Assembly (NCBI GenBank): GCA_016293915.1
Contig: JAEDCY010000001.1
Coordinates: 1 to 64,000, forward strand
DNA from: Treponema sp.
GTDB lineage: Bacteria; Spirochaetota; Spirochaetia; Treponematales; Treponemataceae
Direction of reading: 5' to 3'
Length of the DNA: 64,000 nucleotides
Part shown: positions 16,544 to 25,395 of the stretch, piece by piece
How the letters are laid out: every line of letters starts with the position of its first letter
How positions within the stretch are numbered: position 1 is the first letter of the stretch
Made by a program: the position numbers and the translations under genes
The notes under the pieces: generated by a model
The model's input: the letters and a program-made list of their open reading frames with translations, nothing else
Told to the model about the DNA's origin: nothing
Databases searched by the model: none

Positions 16544-17632
16544 ATGAAAAAGGTTTTAGTTCTTGGTTGTACAGGTTCTATTGGAAGCAGTACGCTTGAT
16601 ATTATTAATAATATGAGCAGAGATTTTTGCGTTTGCGGACTTCAAGCTCATTCCAATAAAGAAAAACTTGCAAAACTTTCCGCAGATTATAAATGTCCTT
16701 CTCTGCTTTCCAGTGAAAATAATTCTATCGAAGCATTCCAACAACTTATTGATGATGCAAAGCCTGATATTGTAGTAAATGGCATTGCCGGTGCAGCTGG
16801 TCTTTTGCCTTCAAAAATCGTTCTTGAAAACGGAATTGATCTTGCTCTTGCAAATAAAGAAACTATTGTAATGGCAGGTCCATTAATCAAAGATCTTGCA
16901 AAAGACAAAGAAGCTAAGCTTTTACCTGTAGATTCTGAACATTCAGCTATATTTAATCTTACTCAAAGAATCGGAATGAATAATATTTCTAAAATTGTAA
17001 TTACAGCAAGTGGCGGTCCTTTCCGTACTTATTCAAAAGAAGAGCTTGAAAATGTTACTCTTGAACAGGCTCTTAAACATCCTACCTGGCAGATGGGAAA
17101 AAAAATAACCATCGATTCTTCTACTCTTGCAAATAAAGGTCTTGAAGTTATAGAAGCTGCATTCCTTTTTGATGTAACTGCAGATCAAATTGAAGTTGTA
17201 GTACATCCACAAAGTCTTATTCATTCATTAGTTCGCACTAACGACGGTGAACTTTATGCCCAAATTAGTGAACCTGACATGAAACATCCTATTTTATGTG
17301 CTCTTAACTGGCCTGAAAATAAAGAATGTTACATGGAAACTTTTGATTTGTTTGATAAAACGATGAGTTTTTTCAGACCAAGAATGAATGATTTTCCCCT
17401 TCTCTCTTATGCTTTTGAATGTGTACGCTTTGGCAAATGTTATCCTATAGCATTTAATGCAGCTAATGAAGTTGCCGTTCATGCATTTATTGATGGAAAA
17501 ATTAATTATCCTTCGATTTCCCGTATAGTAAGAACTGTACTTGATAAAAACTGGAATACATATCTGGATTCATTTGAAACAGTTTTTGAAGCTGATAAAA
17601 AAGCAAGAGAATTTGCTTCGGAGTTAATATAA
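16544..17632 (+). CDS. dxr: 1-deoxy-D-xylulose 5-phosphate reductoisomerase
   Basis: A 362-residue NADPH-dependent enzyme, the committed step of the MEP isoprenoid pathway that supplies UppS. The cofactor-binding motif GCTGSIGSSTL (8-18) starts the protein; LANKETIV, PVDSEHSAIF and IEAAFLF are the conserved metal- and substrate-binding segments. An AGGAT site, part of the repeat remnant, precedes the ATG. The stop overlaps the rseP start (TAATG). ispG, a later enzyme of the same pathway, is at 37.9-38.9 kb. Confidence 0.96.
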   Translation: MKKVLVLGCTGSIGSSTLDIINNMSRDFCVCGLQAHSNKEKLAKLSADYKCPSLLSSENNSIEAFQQLIDDAKPDIVVNGIAGAAGLLPSKIVLENGIDLALANKETIVMAGPLIKDLAKDKEAKLLPVDSEHSAIFNLTQRIGMNNISKIVITASGGPFRTYSKEELENVTLEQALKHPTWQMGKKITIDSSTLANKGLEVIEAAFLFDVTADQIEVVVHPQSLIHSLVRTNDGELYAQISEPDMKHPILCALNWPENKECYMETFDLFDKTMSFFRPRMNDFPLLSYAFECVRFGKCYPIAFNAANEVAVHAFIDGKINYPSISRIVRTVLDKNWNTYLDSFETVFEADKKAREFASELI

Positions 17633-18741
17633 TGAAGTGGCTTTATGGAATTCTCTGTCTTTTCTTTCTGATTTTATTTCATGAATTTGGTCATTTTCTT
17701 GCTGCCAGACTTTTTGGTGTAAATGTTGAAAGCTTTTCCATAGGTTTTGGACCAATATTGTTTCATAAAAATATAAAAGGAACTGATTACAGGCTTTCTC
17801 TTTTTCCTCTTGGCGGCTACTGCGGCATGAAGGGTGAAAAAGATTTTCAAAAAGCAATCGAAGAAAAACTCCCGGAAGTTTCAGGAGAAAAAGATTCTCT
17901 TTATGGAATACATCCTTTTAAGAGAGCTTTAATTGGTTTTGCAGGTCCCTTTTTTAATTTTATTTTTGCTGTCTTTGCCTGTTCTTTGATTAATGGAATT
18001 GGTTATACTTACTTTACATATTCCAATAAAATTTTAATAAATGAAAATGTAACAAGCAGTGTAGCACGTGATGCAGGCCTTCTATCTGGTGATAAAATCA
18101 TAAAACTAAATGGAAAATCAATTGAAGATTTTTCTGATTTGATAGAAATGGTTTCTGTACGGCCAGATGAAGACGTAGTATTAACTGTTGATCGTAATGG
18201 AACAATTATTGATTTTAATCTTCATATTGATATGGATAAATCTACAGGAAGCGGAAAAATTGGTGTTGCAGCTGATACTTCTGAAGTTCTGAAAAAAGAA
18301 TCTCCCCGTTATGGATTTTTTTCTTCCATAGGTCATGGTTTTCTTGATGCGGTTAATTCTGTATCTGTTACAATTAAAAGCATAGGAATACTTTTTAAAG
18401 GTGTAGATGTAAACAATGCTGTTTCCGGACCTGCTCGTGTTACAGAAATGTTAGGAATAACAGTTAAAGAAGGTTTTTCTGAGGGCTTAAGAGTTGGTTT
18501 TGTTTCACTTTTCAGCCTTCTTTCTGTAATAAGTATTTCACTTTTTATAATGAATCTTCTCCCGATTCCTGTTCTGGATGGAGGTTTGATTCTTATTGCT
18601 TTTATAGAAATTCTTATTCACAGAAAAATTAATCCTCGTATTCAGTATTATGTTCAGTTTATAGGCTTGGCATTTATAATTTTTATATTTATCATAGGTC
18701 TTAAAGGCGATATTTCTTATTTTTTTAGCAGAGGTAAATAA
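17632..18741 (+). CDS. rseP: Site-2 zinc metalloprotease RseP/RasP
   Basis: A 369-residue intramembrane M50 protease that cleaves anti-sigma factors or signal-peptide remnants. The first TM helix carries HEFGH (17-21), the third metal ligand lies in NLLPIPVLDGG near residue 310, and a single PDZ domain (about 120-200, VARDAGLLSGDKIIKLNG) separates them, against two in E. coli. It overlaps dxr by one base and the next gene by one base, so the three are translationally coupled. Confidence 0.95.
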   Translation: MKWLYGILCLFFLILFHEFGHFLAARLFGVNVESFSIGFGPILFHKNIKGTDYRLSLFPLGGYCGMKGEKDFQKAIEEKLPEVSGEKDSLYGIHPFKRALIGFAGPFFNFIFAVFACSLINGIGYTYFTYSNKILINENVTSSVARDAGLLSGDKIIKLNGKSIEDFSDLIEMVSVRPDEDVVLTVDRNGTIIDFNLHIDMDKSTGSGKIGVAADTSEVLKKESPRYGFFSSIGHGFLDAVNSVSVTIKSIGILFKGVDVNNAVSGPARVTEMLGITVKEGFSEGLRVGFVSLFSLLSVISISLFIMNLLPIPVLDGGLILIAFIEILIHRKINPRIQYYVQFIGLAFIIFIFIIGLKGDISYFFSRGK

Positions 18742-20654
18742 TGAAAAAATATATTTTAATTCTTGTTCTTCTTTTTATTTCTTTTTCTTTATACTCACAA
18801 TCACAGTCTCACATTTCGACTCAGTCACATCAGGCAGAAGTTACGCAAATTACTCCGGTTTCAGCGCGAGGAACAGACGGCTCATACTACACAGCTTCCG
18901 ACGACGGATTTGTAATAAAATGGACTTTTGATGGACAGGGAGAACACTATCAATTTTCTGATGTTTCAATAAAACTACTCGCTGTTGCTCCGGGCGGGAA
19001 TGAAATTGCAATTTATGAGACGGACGGCGGTTCAATCAATAGAATTACTGTTTGGGACTGGAAAACTCTTTCACGAAAATATATTAAGAAATTTTCCGAT
19101 TCAATTACATCACTTGCCTACTCTTCTAAAGGAACTTATCTTATTGCCGGTACAGCCACTGTAGATGGAGCTGTTTTTATAAAAACATCAGGCTGGCAGA
19201 TTGTTGATAAAATCAAAGAAAATACAGGAATTGTAAGTTATATCAATACAAGTAAAACAGAGAAAACCTGTGTGTTTTATTCTCCATCTGGTAATCTTTC
19301 TTTCTATGATTTTATAACAGGTAAGCTTAAACAGAAAATGCAAATCGTAAAAGGGCTTACCCAAACAGTAATGTATAATGAAAACCGATATTTTGCAGGT
19401 GTTCGTGATAATACAATTTATGTAACAGCTTCTGGAAAAACAATTGCATCCATTCCTGCTAATAACCCAATTATCATTTCGACTGAAGCTGATTATAATC
19501 TTTTTTATCTTGAAAACGATGGTCGAAGTAATTATGAAATTAAGATGCTTGAAAGTAAGGAAGGCAATCTTGTTTCAAATCCACGCCTTGTAAAATCTAT
19601 GAAGGGACCTCGCGGTTCTGCAATTATAACTTCTGCTGTAAAAGATGCTACAAATATATATTTTGGCGGTAAAAATGGTGCTGTTTATCAGACAGAAGCA
19701 GAAGCAACTATCAATACTACAAATCTTACAGAACTTACAGAAAATACTTATTCAAAAATTTATGATATGGCACCATCTGAATCAGATTTCTACTTTCTGA
19801 CAACTAATGCCATTTTCAGTTCATCTTATGATACAGGTGTAATTACAAAACTTGCATCAACATCAGGAGAATCGAATATTATTTCATATAAAGATAATTC
19901 TGTAATTCTATGGACTTTTTCCGAAAAAACTCCTGTAAAACTTATTGATCTTGATAAAAAAACTTCTACTGTATTATTTACACCTAAAAATAGCGTTCAA
20001 AAAGTCCGACTATGTTCTGTAGAAGATAAGGATTATCTTATTGAGATTGAAAGCAATAGCATAGTTAATCTTTTTGATATTCAGAGCGGAAAACTTTCTG
20101 AAATATATTCAGGAACAGGAATTCAGGATGCTGTTTATATGAATAATAAACTGGTTTATATTGCAAAATCTGCAGCCACTAATCCACAAACACCACTTTT
20201 AAGTGTAAATCCTGATACGATGGAAACTGTTCCTTTAAACATTAAGGGAAATGTAACTTATGCTTTAAGTACGGATGGAAAAACCATTTATGGTCTGAAT
20301 ATTATATCTGATGATACTGGAAAAAATACTTACGTTTTCTCTTTCAATGTTTATACAAAAAAAATGACAAATATTCTTAGATTTACAGAAGAAGATCCGG
20401 AAGCCTTTACATATCTTAGTGGTAATACATTGTTTACAAATATTGGTCGTAATAAAGTTTACTGTTATAATCTTTCAACTAAAAAAAGATTTGCTTATAA
20501 CCGTTCTGCATCAATTCCTAAAACTATCTGCACTAACAGTAAACGTGCCGTAATTTTGAATTCTAATGGAAGTATTTCCTGGTGTGGAACAAATGATTCA
20601 AAACTGCTTGCTGATTGGTACTTAACGAAAGATGAACAGTGGTACGAGTTCTAA
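18741..20654 (+). CDS. Exported WD40/beta-propeller-like protein
   Basis: A 637-residue protein with a signal peptide (MKKYILILVLLFISFSLYS). The mature part is a run of beta-rich repeats such as SYYTASDDGFVIKWTFDG and NRITVWDWKT, resembling WD40 blades, so a periplasmic or surface propeller is likely. No catalytic motif is seen. Its ATG overlaps the rseP stop (TAATG), and it may act with rseP in envelope monitoring, though that is inference from position only. Confidence 0.72.
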   Translation: MKKYILILVLLFISFSLYSQSQSHISTQSHQAEVTQITPVSARGTDGSYYTASDDGFVIKWTFDGQGEHYQFSDVSIKLLAVAPGGNEIAIYETDGGSINRITVWDWKTLSRKYIKKFSDSITSLAYSSKGTYLIAGTATVDGAVFIKTSGWQIVDKIKENTGIVSYINTSKTEKTCVFYSPSGNLSFYDFITGKLKQKMQIVKGLTQTVMYNENRYFAGVRDNTIYVTASGKTIASIPANNPIIISTEADYNLFYLENDGRSNYEIKMLESKEGNLVSNPRLVKSMKGPRGSAIITSAVKDATNIYFGGKNGAVYQTEAEATINTTNLTELTENTYSKIYDMAPSESDFYFLTTNAIFSSSYDTGVITKLASTSGESNIISYKDNSVILWTFSEKTPVKLIDLDKKTSTVLFTPKNSVQKVRLCSVEDKDYLIEIESNSIVNLFDIQSGKLSEIYSGTGIQDAVYMNNKLVYIAKSAATNPQTPLLSVNPDTMETVPLNIKGNVTYALSTDGKTIYGLNIISDDTGKNTYVFSFNVYTKKMTNILRFTEEDPEAFTYLSGNTLFTNIGRNKVYCYNLSTKKRFAYNRSASIPKTICTNSKRAVILNSNGSISWCGTNDSKLLADWYLTKDEQWYEF

Positions 20655-20661
20655 TAAAACT

Positions 20662-20803
20662 GTCATCCCGAACTTAGGGAGCGTCACTGCGTAGAAGGGC
20701 AAAAACAGTCCAGGTAGACTGTTTTTAGCGAGTCTCCGAGCAGCTATGCTGCGAAGGTTCGGGATATTTAAAATTTTAAATGCTGAAACAAGTTCAGCAT
20801 GAC
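20662..20803. repeat. Composite family A repeat with enlarged left hairpin
   Basis: GTCAT and ATGAC bound the element as in family A, and the right arm TGCTGAA-ACAAG-TTCAGCA is standard. The left arm ATCCCGAAC pairs with GTTCGGGAT about 90 bases later. The enclosed sequence holds a terminator-like hairpin (20701-20726) and GCAGC-TAT-GCTGC. It occupies nearly the whole gap between two convergent genes. Confidence 0.75.
20701..20726. terminator. Bidirectional terminator inside the composite repeat
   Basis: AAAAACAGTC-CAGGTA-GACTGTTTTT is a perfect 10-bp inverted repeat with A and T tails. It could end both the propeller gene (plus) and glgA (minus). Confidence 0.7.
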
Positions 20804-20809
20804 ACATTT

Positions 20810-22300
20810 TTATTTCCAGTCGGCGGTGTTGATACCGCAGCCACGCCAGAGAGCTTCTGAATAAACTCCAACATAATTTTGGGCACTTGTATCCCAGCTG
20901 AAGTTTTTCTGCATTCCGCGAACCTGCATCTTCTTAATGTGATCTTTTTTATTGTAATAAGCCCATACTGCCCAACCAACTGTATCGTAAACAGCTCCTG
21001 GAGTTAATGCATCAAATAAAAAGCCTGTTCCTTCTCCAGTATTCTGATTATATTGTTCTACAGTATCAGCAAGTCCACCCGTTCTACGAACAATAGGTAA
21101 TGTTCCATAAAGCATAGAATACATCTGATTTAGACCGCATGGTTCATAGCGTGAAGGCATTAAGAAGAAATCAGAACCGGCTTCAATAAGATGTGAAAGA
21201 GATTCGTCATATCCTATATAAGCTCTAAGATTTGGAAGTTTAGCTTGAAGAGTGTTTATTTCATCTTCACACCATTTTTCTCCGCTGCCAAGAATTGCAA
21301 ACTGAACTTCCATATTTGAACAAATACTATAGATGCTTCCATAACCTGGTGCAAATACTTCTGCAATTCCCTTTTGATCAGCAAGTCTTGTAACAATACC
21401 AATAAGAGGTACATCTTTCTTTAATGGAAGTCCCATTCTTTTTTGCAGTTCGGCTTTACACTTTGCTTTATCAGCAAGATTTTTATAACTGAAGTTTACA
21501 GGAAGTAATTTATCAGTTTCCGGATTCCAGGTTTCAAGATCACAGCCGTTAAGTACGCCTCTTATGACATCTGAACGAACACGTAATAAACCATCTAGTC
21601 CAAAACCACCTTCCACACTCTGCATTTCACCAGCATAAGTTGGCGAAACTGTTGTTATCATATCTGCACATGAAATTCCAGCCTGTAAAAGATTTATACT
21701 TCCATTACGTTCAAAGCCAGCTCCATGATACAGATTCCAGTTAACACCAAGAGCCGGGAAAGAATCTTTGCTGTACCAGCCCTGATAGCCAAGATTATGG
21801 ATTGTAAGAACACTTGCAGTATGTGCAAAATAACCGTTACGGCAAACATGTTTGAGTAACACAGGTACAAGACAGCAAAACCAGTCATGTGCATGCATAA
21901 TGTCTGGATACCAGCCAAGCATACGGCAAACCTGAAAAGCACCATGGCAAAGCACTGCAGAGCGATATGGATTATCATGAAAATCAGGTTCTGCTTTTGT
22001 ACCATAAATTCCATCACGTCCAAAGCAGGCTTCATGATCAATAAAATATACCGGTACGTCGCTTCCAGGGAGAGGCGCTTGATAAACTTTTACCCATGTC
22101 TCAATGGTACCTGCTGCAACAGCAAGTGGAGCCTCAATTGCTTTCAGTTTATTCCTATCAATTTTATAATAACGTGGCATAACAATGCGAACATCATGTC
22201 CCTGCTTTCTTAAATTAATTGCAAGAGCTGAGACTGCATCAGCAAGACCACCAGTTTTTGCAAAAGGAACTGTTTCTGAAGTTACCATTAAGATTTTCAT
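20810..22300 (-). CDS. glgA: Glycogen synthase (ADP-glucose, GT5)
   Basis: A 496-residue retaining glucosyltransferase that elongates alpha-1,4-glucan from ADP-glucose. The N-terminal KTGGLADAVSAL (from Lys15) is the donor-binding motif, and the C-terminal domain has the conserved MPSRYEPCGLNQMYSMLYG and RRTGGLADTV segments. An AGGAGT site precedes the ATG. A family A repeat lies between it and the upstream aminotransferase. It implies glycogen storage; no other glg gene is in the window. Confidence 0.96.
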   Translation of the reverse strand: MKILMVTSETVPFAKTGGLADAVSALAINLRKQGHDVRIVMPRYYKIDRNKLKAIEAPLAVAAGTIETWVKVYQAPLPGSDVPVYFIDHEACFGRDGIYGTKAEPDFHDNPYRSAVLCHGAFQVCRMLGWYPDIMHAHDWFCCLVPVLLKHVCRNGYFAHTASVLTIHNLGYQGWYSKDSFPALGVNWNLYHGAGFERNGSINLLQAGISCADMITTVSPTYAGEMQSVEGGFGLDGLLRVRSDVIRGVLNGCDLETWNPETDKLLPVNFSYKNLADKAKCKAELQKRMGLPLKKDVPLIGIVTRLADQKGIAEVFAPGYGSIYSICSNMEVQFAILGSGEKWCEDEINTLQAKLPNLRAYIGYDESLSHLIEAGSDFFLMPSRYEPCGLNQMYSMLYGTLPIVRRTGGLADTVEQYNQNTGEGTGFLFDALTPGAVYDTVGWAVWAYYNKKDHIKKMQVRGMQKNFSWDTSAQNYVGVYSEALWRGCGINTADWK

Positions 22301-22314
22301 ATAAAACTCCTATT

Positions 22315-22374
22315 GTCATCCCGAACTTGATTCGGGATCTGTTAAAAGAGATGCTGAAACAAGTTCAGCATGAC
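22315..22374. repeat. GTCAT...ATGAC twin-hairpin repeat (family A)
   Basis: Left hairpin ATCCCGAA-CTTGA-TTCGGGAT and right hairpin ATGCTGAA-ACAAG-TTCAGCAT are each perfect 8-bp stems but differ from one another. It sits between the aminotransferase stop and the glgA ribosome site. Confidence 0.9.
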
Positions 22375-22382
22375 GTTTCTTT

Positions 22383-23570
22383 TTACTCTTCGTGTACGGC
22401 CTTATAAAAGGCTTCTTTACTGTTTATTATAGACTGCTCCGAACAGCAGTAAGCAATTCGAAACCATCCTTTACCGGCAAAACCACTTCCAGGGGCACAG
22501 AGGATATTGTATTTTTTAAGATGATTTGTAAAAGCCATATCATCATCATTCCATTTATCAGGACACTTTACCCAAAGATAAAATGCGCCTTCTGGTTTTG
22601 CATATTTCAGACCTGCATAATCCATAACTTCGCAGATTTCTTTCATGCGTTTTTCGTAAGTAGAAAAATCACATTCTGCATCCCAGCTTTTTGCAATAAC
22701 CTTTTGGAAAAAGGCCGGACAGTTTACAAAACCAAGAACTCGTGTACAGAAAATTGCTGCGGCAATAAAATCAGACTTTTCCGGACATGCAGGATTAATA
22801 CAAACATAACCTACACGTTCTCCAGGAACACTCAAATTCTTTGCAAATGAAGTTGCAATTACTGAGTATTCATATTTATCAAAAACTGTTGCTACTTTTT
22901 TTCCATATGTAATGTCACGATATGGTTCATCACAAATCAGATACGGGAAACGACCTGTTTTTTTACCAAATTCTTTGAGTACATTTGCGAGTTCAACAAT
23001 ATCAGAATCATCATAAATACGACCAGAAGGATTATTTGGCGAATTTATCAAAACTGCTGCAGTCTTAGGACCAAGGGCAGCTTTTATTGCTTCAACATCA
23101 AGTGAAAAATCAGCTTTAGTTTTTACTGGAACAACTTCACCATCATGATTATGAACATAATTATTGTATTCAGCAAAATATGGACAAGGAATTACAATTT
23201 CTTCACCGGCATTTAAAAGTGATTTTAAAACAACATTAAGTGCACCACCAGCACCTACTTCCATAACAACACAGTCTGCTGTTACTGGTACCCCCTGCTC
23301 ACGACTTGTTTTTTCAGCCATTGCAGCACGAGTTTCAGGATATCCGGCATTAGGCATATATCCGTGACGTAAATGACTTGTATCAGCAGCAACTTCTTTT
23401 ACAGCATCAACAACTTTCTGAGGTGGATCCAGGTCTGGATTACCAATACTAAAATCATATACTTTATCGGCACCATATTTCTGTTTAAGTATGGCACCTT
23501 CTTCAAACATCTTGCGGATTACACCGTTCGAAGGGCTCTCAACTATATCTTTAACTTTCTTTGAAATCAT
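22383..23570 (-). CDS. Class I/II PLP-dependent aminotransferase
   Basis: A 395-residue fold-type I transaminase. Visible features are NSPNNPSGR (176-184), CDEPY with the pyridine-binding Asp214, the Schiff-base lysine in SFAKNLSVPGERVGY (Lys244) and the phosphate-binding Arg252. The sequence is of the aspartate/alanine aminotransferase group; the exact substrate cannot be read. No Shine-Dalgarno is present and the -10 box lies six bases before the ATG, so the mRNA is probably leaderless. Confidence 0.9.
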   Translation of the reverse strand: MISKKVKDIVESPSNGVIRKMFEEGAILKQKYGADKVYDFSIGNPDLDPPQKVVDAVKEVAADTSHLRHGYMPNAGYPETRAAMAEKTSREQGVPVTADCVVMEVGAGGALNVVLKSLLNAGEEIVIPCPYFAEYNNYVHNHDGEVVPVKTKADFSLDVEAIKAALGPKTAAVLINSPNNPSGRIYDDSDIVELANVLKEFGKKTGRFPYLICDEPYRDITYGKKVATVFDKYEYSVIATSFAKNLSVPGERVGYVCINPACPEKSDFIAAAIFCTRVLGFVNCPAFFQKVIAKSWDAECDFSTYEKRMKEICEVMDYAGLKYAKPEGAFYLWVKCPDKWNDDDMAFTNHLKKYNILCAPGSGFAGKGWFRIAYCCSEQSIINSKEAFYKAVHEE

Positions 23571-23576
23571 AGATTT

Positions 23577-23605
23577 ATTATATCACAGTTTTGTTACTCT
23601 TGCAA
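23577..23605 (-). promoter_or_regulatory. Predicted aminotransferase promoter, leaderless configuration
   Basis: On the minus strand TTGCAA-17-TATAAT ends six bases before the ATG at 23570. Confidence 0.72.
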
Positions 23606-23630
23606 AATGTGTTTGTTATTCTAATGATAA

Positions 23631-23659
23631 TTGAAAAAGACAGATATTTTTAATATAAT
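23631..23659 (+). promoter_or_regulatory. Predicted promoter of the 23670 gene and the glycan operon, leaderless configuration
   Basis: TTGAAA (23631-23636), 17 bases, TATAAT (23654-23659), then ten bases to the ATG at 23670. An in-frame TTG at 23631 is the -35 box, not a start codon. Confidence 0.75.
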
Positions 23660-23669
23660 AGAAAAACTT

Positions 23670-24395
23670 ATGAATAAGAAATTCTTTTTTTTAATCTCGA
23701 TTTTTGTTTTTTCTCTTTTTTCAGTCTGGTCACTTCCTTTTAATGAAAAACTAACTGACGAAGAAAAAACTATTATTGACTCAGGTCAGGTATTTATAAA
23801 AAATATTAAGTTTCATAAGAATATGTCACTTAATCGTGGAAATACAATTTTGGGTGATAAACTTATTGATGAAATTCATGACTTAAATCCAAAATATCTT
23901 GCTGAAGTTATTCAAATTAAGCCTTATATTGGAAACGAAGATTTACCTCAAAGACTTGAAGAAATTTTAAATAATGTTCCAGATTACGCAGGTATTCCGT
24001 ATTTTTCAGAGCGCGCTCAACAGTGGTATAATTTGTATGATTCTGCCGTAATAACTTCAACAGAAAAATCTGATGATTTTTCGACAATAAATGCAGATTT
24101 ACAAATGGAGCCCTTTGGTATTGTAAAAGAGCATATTGAAATTTCTAAAACTTCAGATTCTATTCTATACTCTGCCATAAACACTAATAAACTTCGCTAT
24201 TTTGACAAATTTGATTGTGTTGGTCCTAATAAAATGAAAATCTGTATTCTTTTATTTAGAGATGGAGATAACTGGATTCTATATGGTATTGGTGGAGTAA
24301 ATGCACCAAGAATTCCATTCTTTATTGAACGAATTCAAACATCTTTTATCAACAGAATTAATACTTTCTGTTCATTTATCTTTAAGAAATTCTAG
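23670..24395 (+). CDS. Exported protein of unknown function
   Basis: A 241-residue protein with a strong signal peptide (residues 1-22, ending near VWSLP). The rest is a mixed alpha/beta sequence with no motif I can assign. Segments such as LAEVIQIKPY and YFSERAQQWYNLYDSA look like a conserved treponemal envelope family rather than a known enzyme. The ATG at 23670 is chosen because the signal peptide begins there and upstream codons fall on the promoter. It is followed after 21 bases by rfbD and probably heads the 23.7-28.1 kb operon. Confidence 0.68.
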   Translation: MNKKFFFLISIFVFSLFSVWSLPFNEKLTDEEKTIIDSGQVFIKNIKFHKNMSLNRGNTILGDKLIDEIHDLNPKYLAEVIQIKPYIGNEDLPQRLEEILNNVPDYAGIPYFSERAQQWYNLYDSAVITSTEKSDDFSTINADLQMEPFGIVKEHIEISKTSDSILYSAINTNKLRYFDKFDCVGPNKMKICILLFRDGDNWILYGIGGVNAPRIPFFIERIQTSFINRINTFCSFIFKKF

Positions 24396-24416
24396 TCCAT
24401 AATCAGGAGGATTTAT

Positions 24417-25367
24417 ATGATTTGGTTGATCGGTTGCAAAGGTATGCTTGGAACTGAAGTTGGAAAGCAGCTCGATGAAAAAAAAATACCTTGGGTAGGA
24501 ACTGATAAAGAAGTTGACATTACAAACCCACAGGCACTTGAAGATTTTGTAAATAAAAATGAAACAGAATCCTATTTTCCTTCTGATTTACCACGCTCAG
24601 AGCGTAAAATTAAATGGATTATCAACTGTTCTGCTTACACTAATGTAGATAAAGCAGAAGAAGATGTTGAACTGGCTGAGAAACTGAATGCTGCCGGACC
24701 TTTAAATATTGCAAGAACTGCCAGAGCCATTGGTGCTAAACTTATTCATATTTCAACAGATTACGTATTTAATGGAACCTCAAATTCTCCGTATACAGAA
24801 GAAATGCATAAAGAGCCTTTAGGTGTTTATGGAAAAACAAAAGCTGCTGGCGAAGATGCAATTATGAAAGAAATGAATACTTTTTATATTATCAGAACCG
24901 CCTGGCTTTATGGTTATGATGGAAGAAACTTTGTTTATACCATGACAAAAGTAATGAACTCACATGACACAGTTCGCGTTGTAAATGATCAGTTTGGAAC
25001 TCCAACTTATGCACCTGATCTTGCAAATGCAATTCTTACATTAATTGCAAAAAATGATAAGGCTAAAACATTCTTTGGAAAAAATAGTGCACCTTCATAT
25101 GGAATTTATCATTTTACAGATGAAGGCACTACTAACTGGTTTGAGTTTGCTCAGGAAATTTATAAACTTGGCCGCAAATATGGTAGAATTACACAGGATT
25201 GTAATGTTACTCCTTGTACTACAGAAGAATATGGCGCAAAGGTACAGCGTCCAGCCTACTCTGTATTAAGTAAAGCCAAAATTTCTAAAGCACTTAAAAT
25301 AAAAATTCCTGAATGGCAGCAAAGTCTTGAAAAATATATGAAAAACAGCCGTTTTAATCCGCTTTAA
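24417..25367 (+). CDS. rfbD: dTDP-4-dehydrorhamnose reductase
   Basis: A 316-residue short-chain-type reductase that makes dTDP-L-rhamnose, the last step of the rhamnose precursor pathway. The Rossmann motif GCKGMLG (6-12), STDYVFNG (113-120) and the catalytic YGKTK (Tyr138, Lys142) are all present. AGGAGG precedes the ATG. rfbA, rfbB and rfbC are not in the window. It lies in an operon with a Wzi-like barrel and a glycosyltransferase, so rhamnose is probably part of the surface glycan. Confidence 0.92.
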   Translation: MIWLIGCKGMLGTEVGKQLDEKKIPWVGTDKEVDITNPQALEDFVNKNETESYFPSDLPRSERKIKWIINCSAYTNVDKAEEDVELAEKLNAAGPLNIARTARAIGAKLIHISTDYVFNGTSNSPYTEEMHKEPLGVYGKTKAAGEDAIMKEMNTFYIIRTAWLYGYDGRNFVYTMTKVMNSHDTVRVVNDQFGTPTYAPDLANAILTLIAKNDKAKTFFGKNSAPSYGIYHFTDEGTTNWFEFAQEIYKLGRKYGRITQDCNVTPCTTEEYGAKVQRPAYSVLSKAKISKALKIKIPEWQQSLEKYMKNSRFNPL

Positions 25368-25395
25368 TTAAATATTTTACTTACAGGGAAAAAAA

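Noticed and set aside
23631..23669. TTG start of the 23670 gene
   Set aside because: This TTG is the promoter -35 box, and the signal peptide begins at the ATG at 23670.
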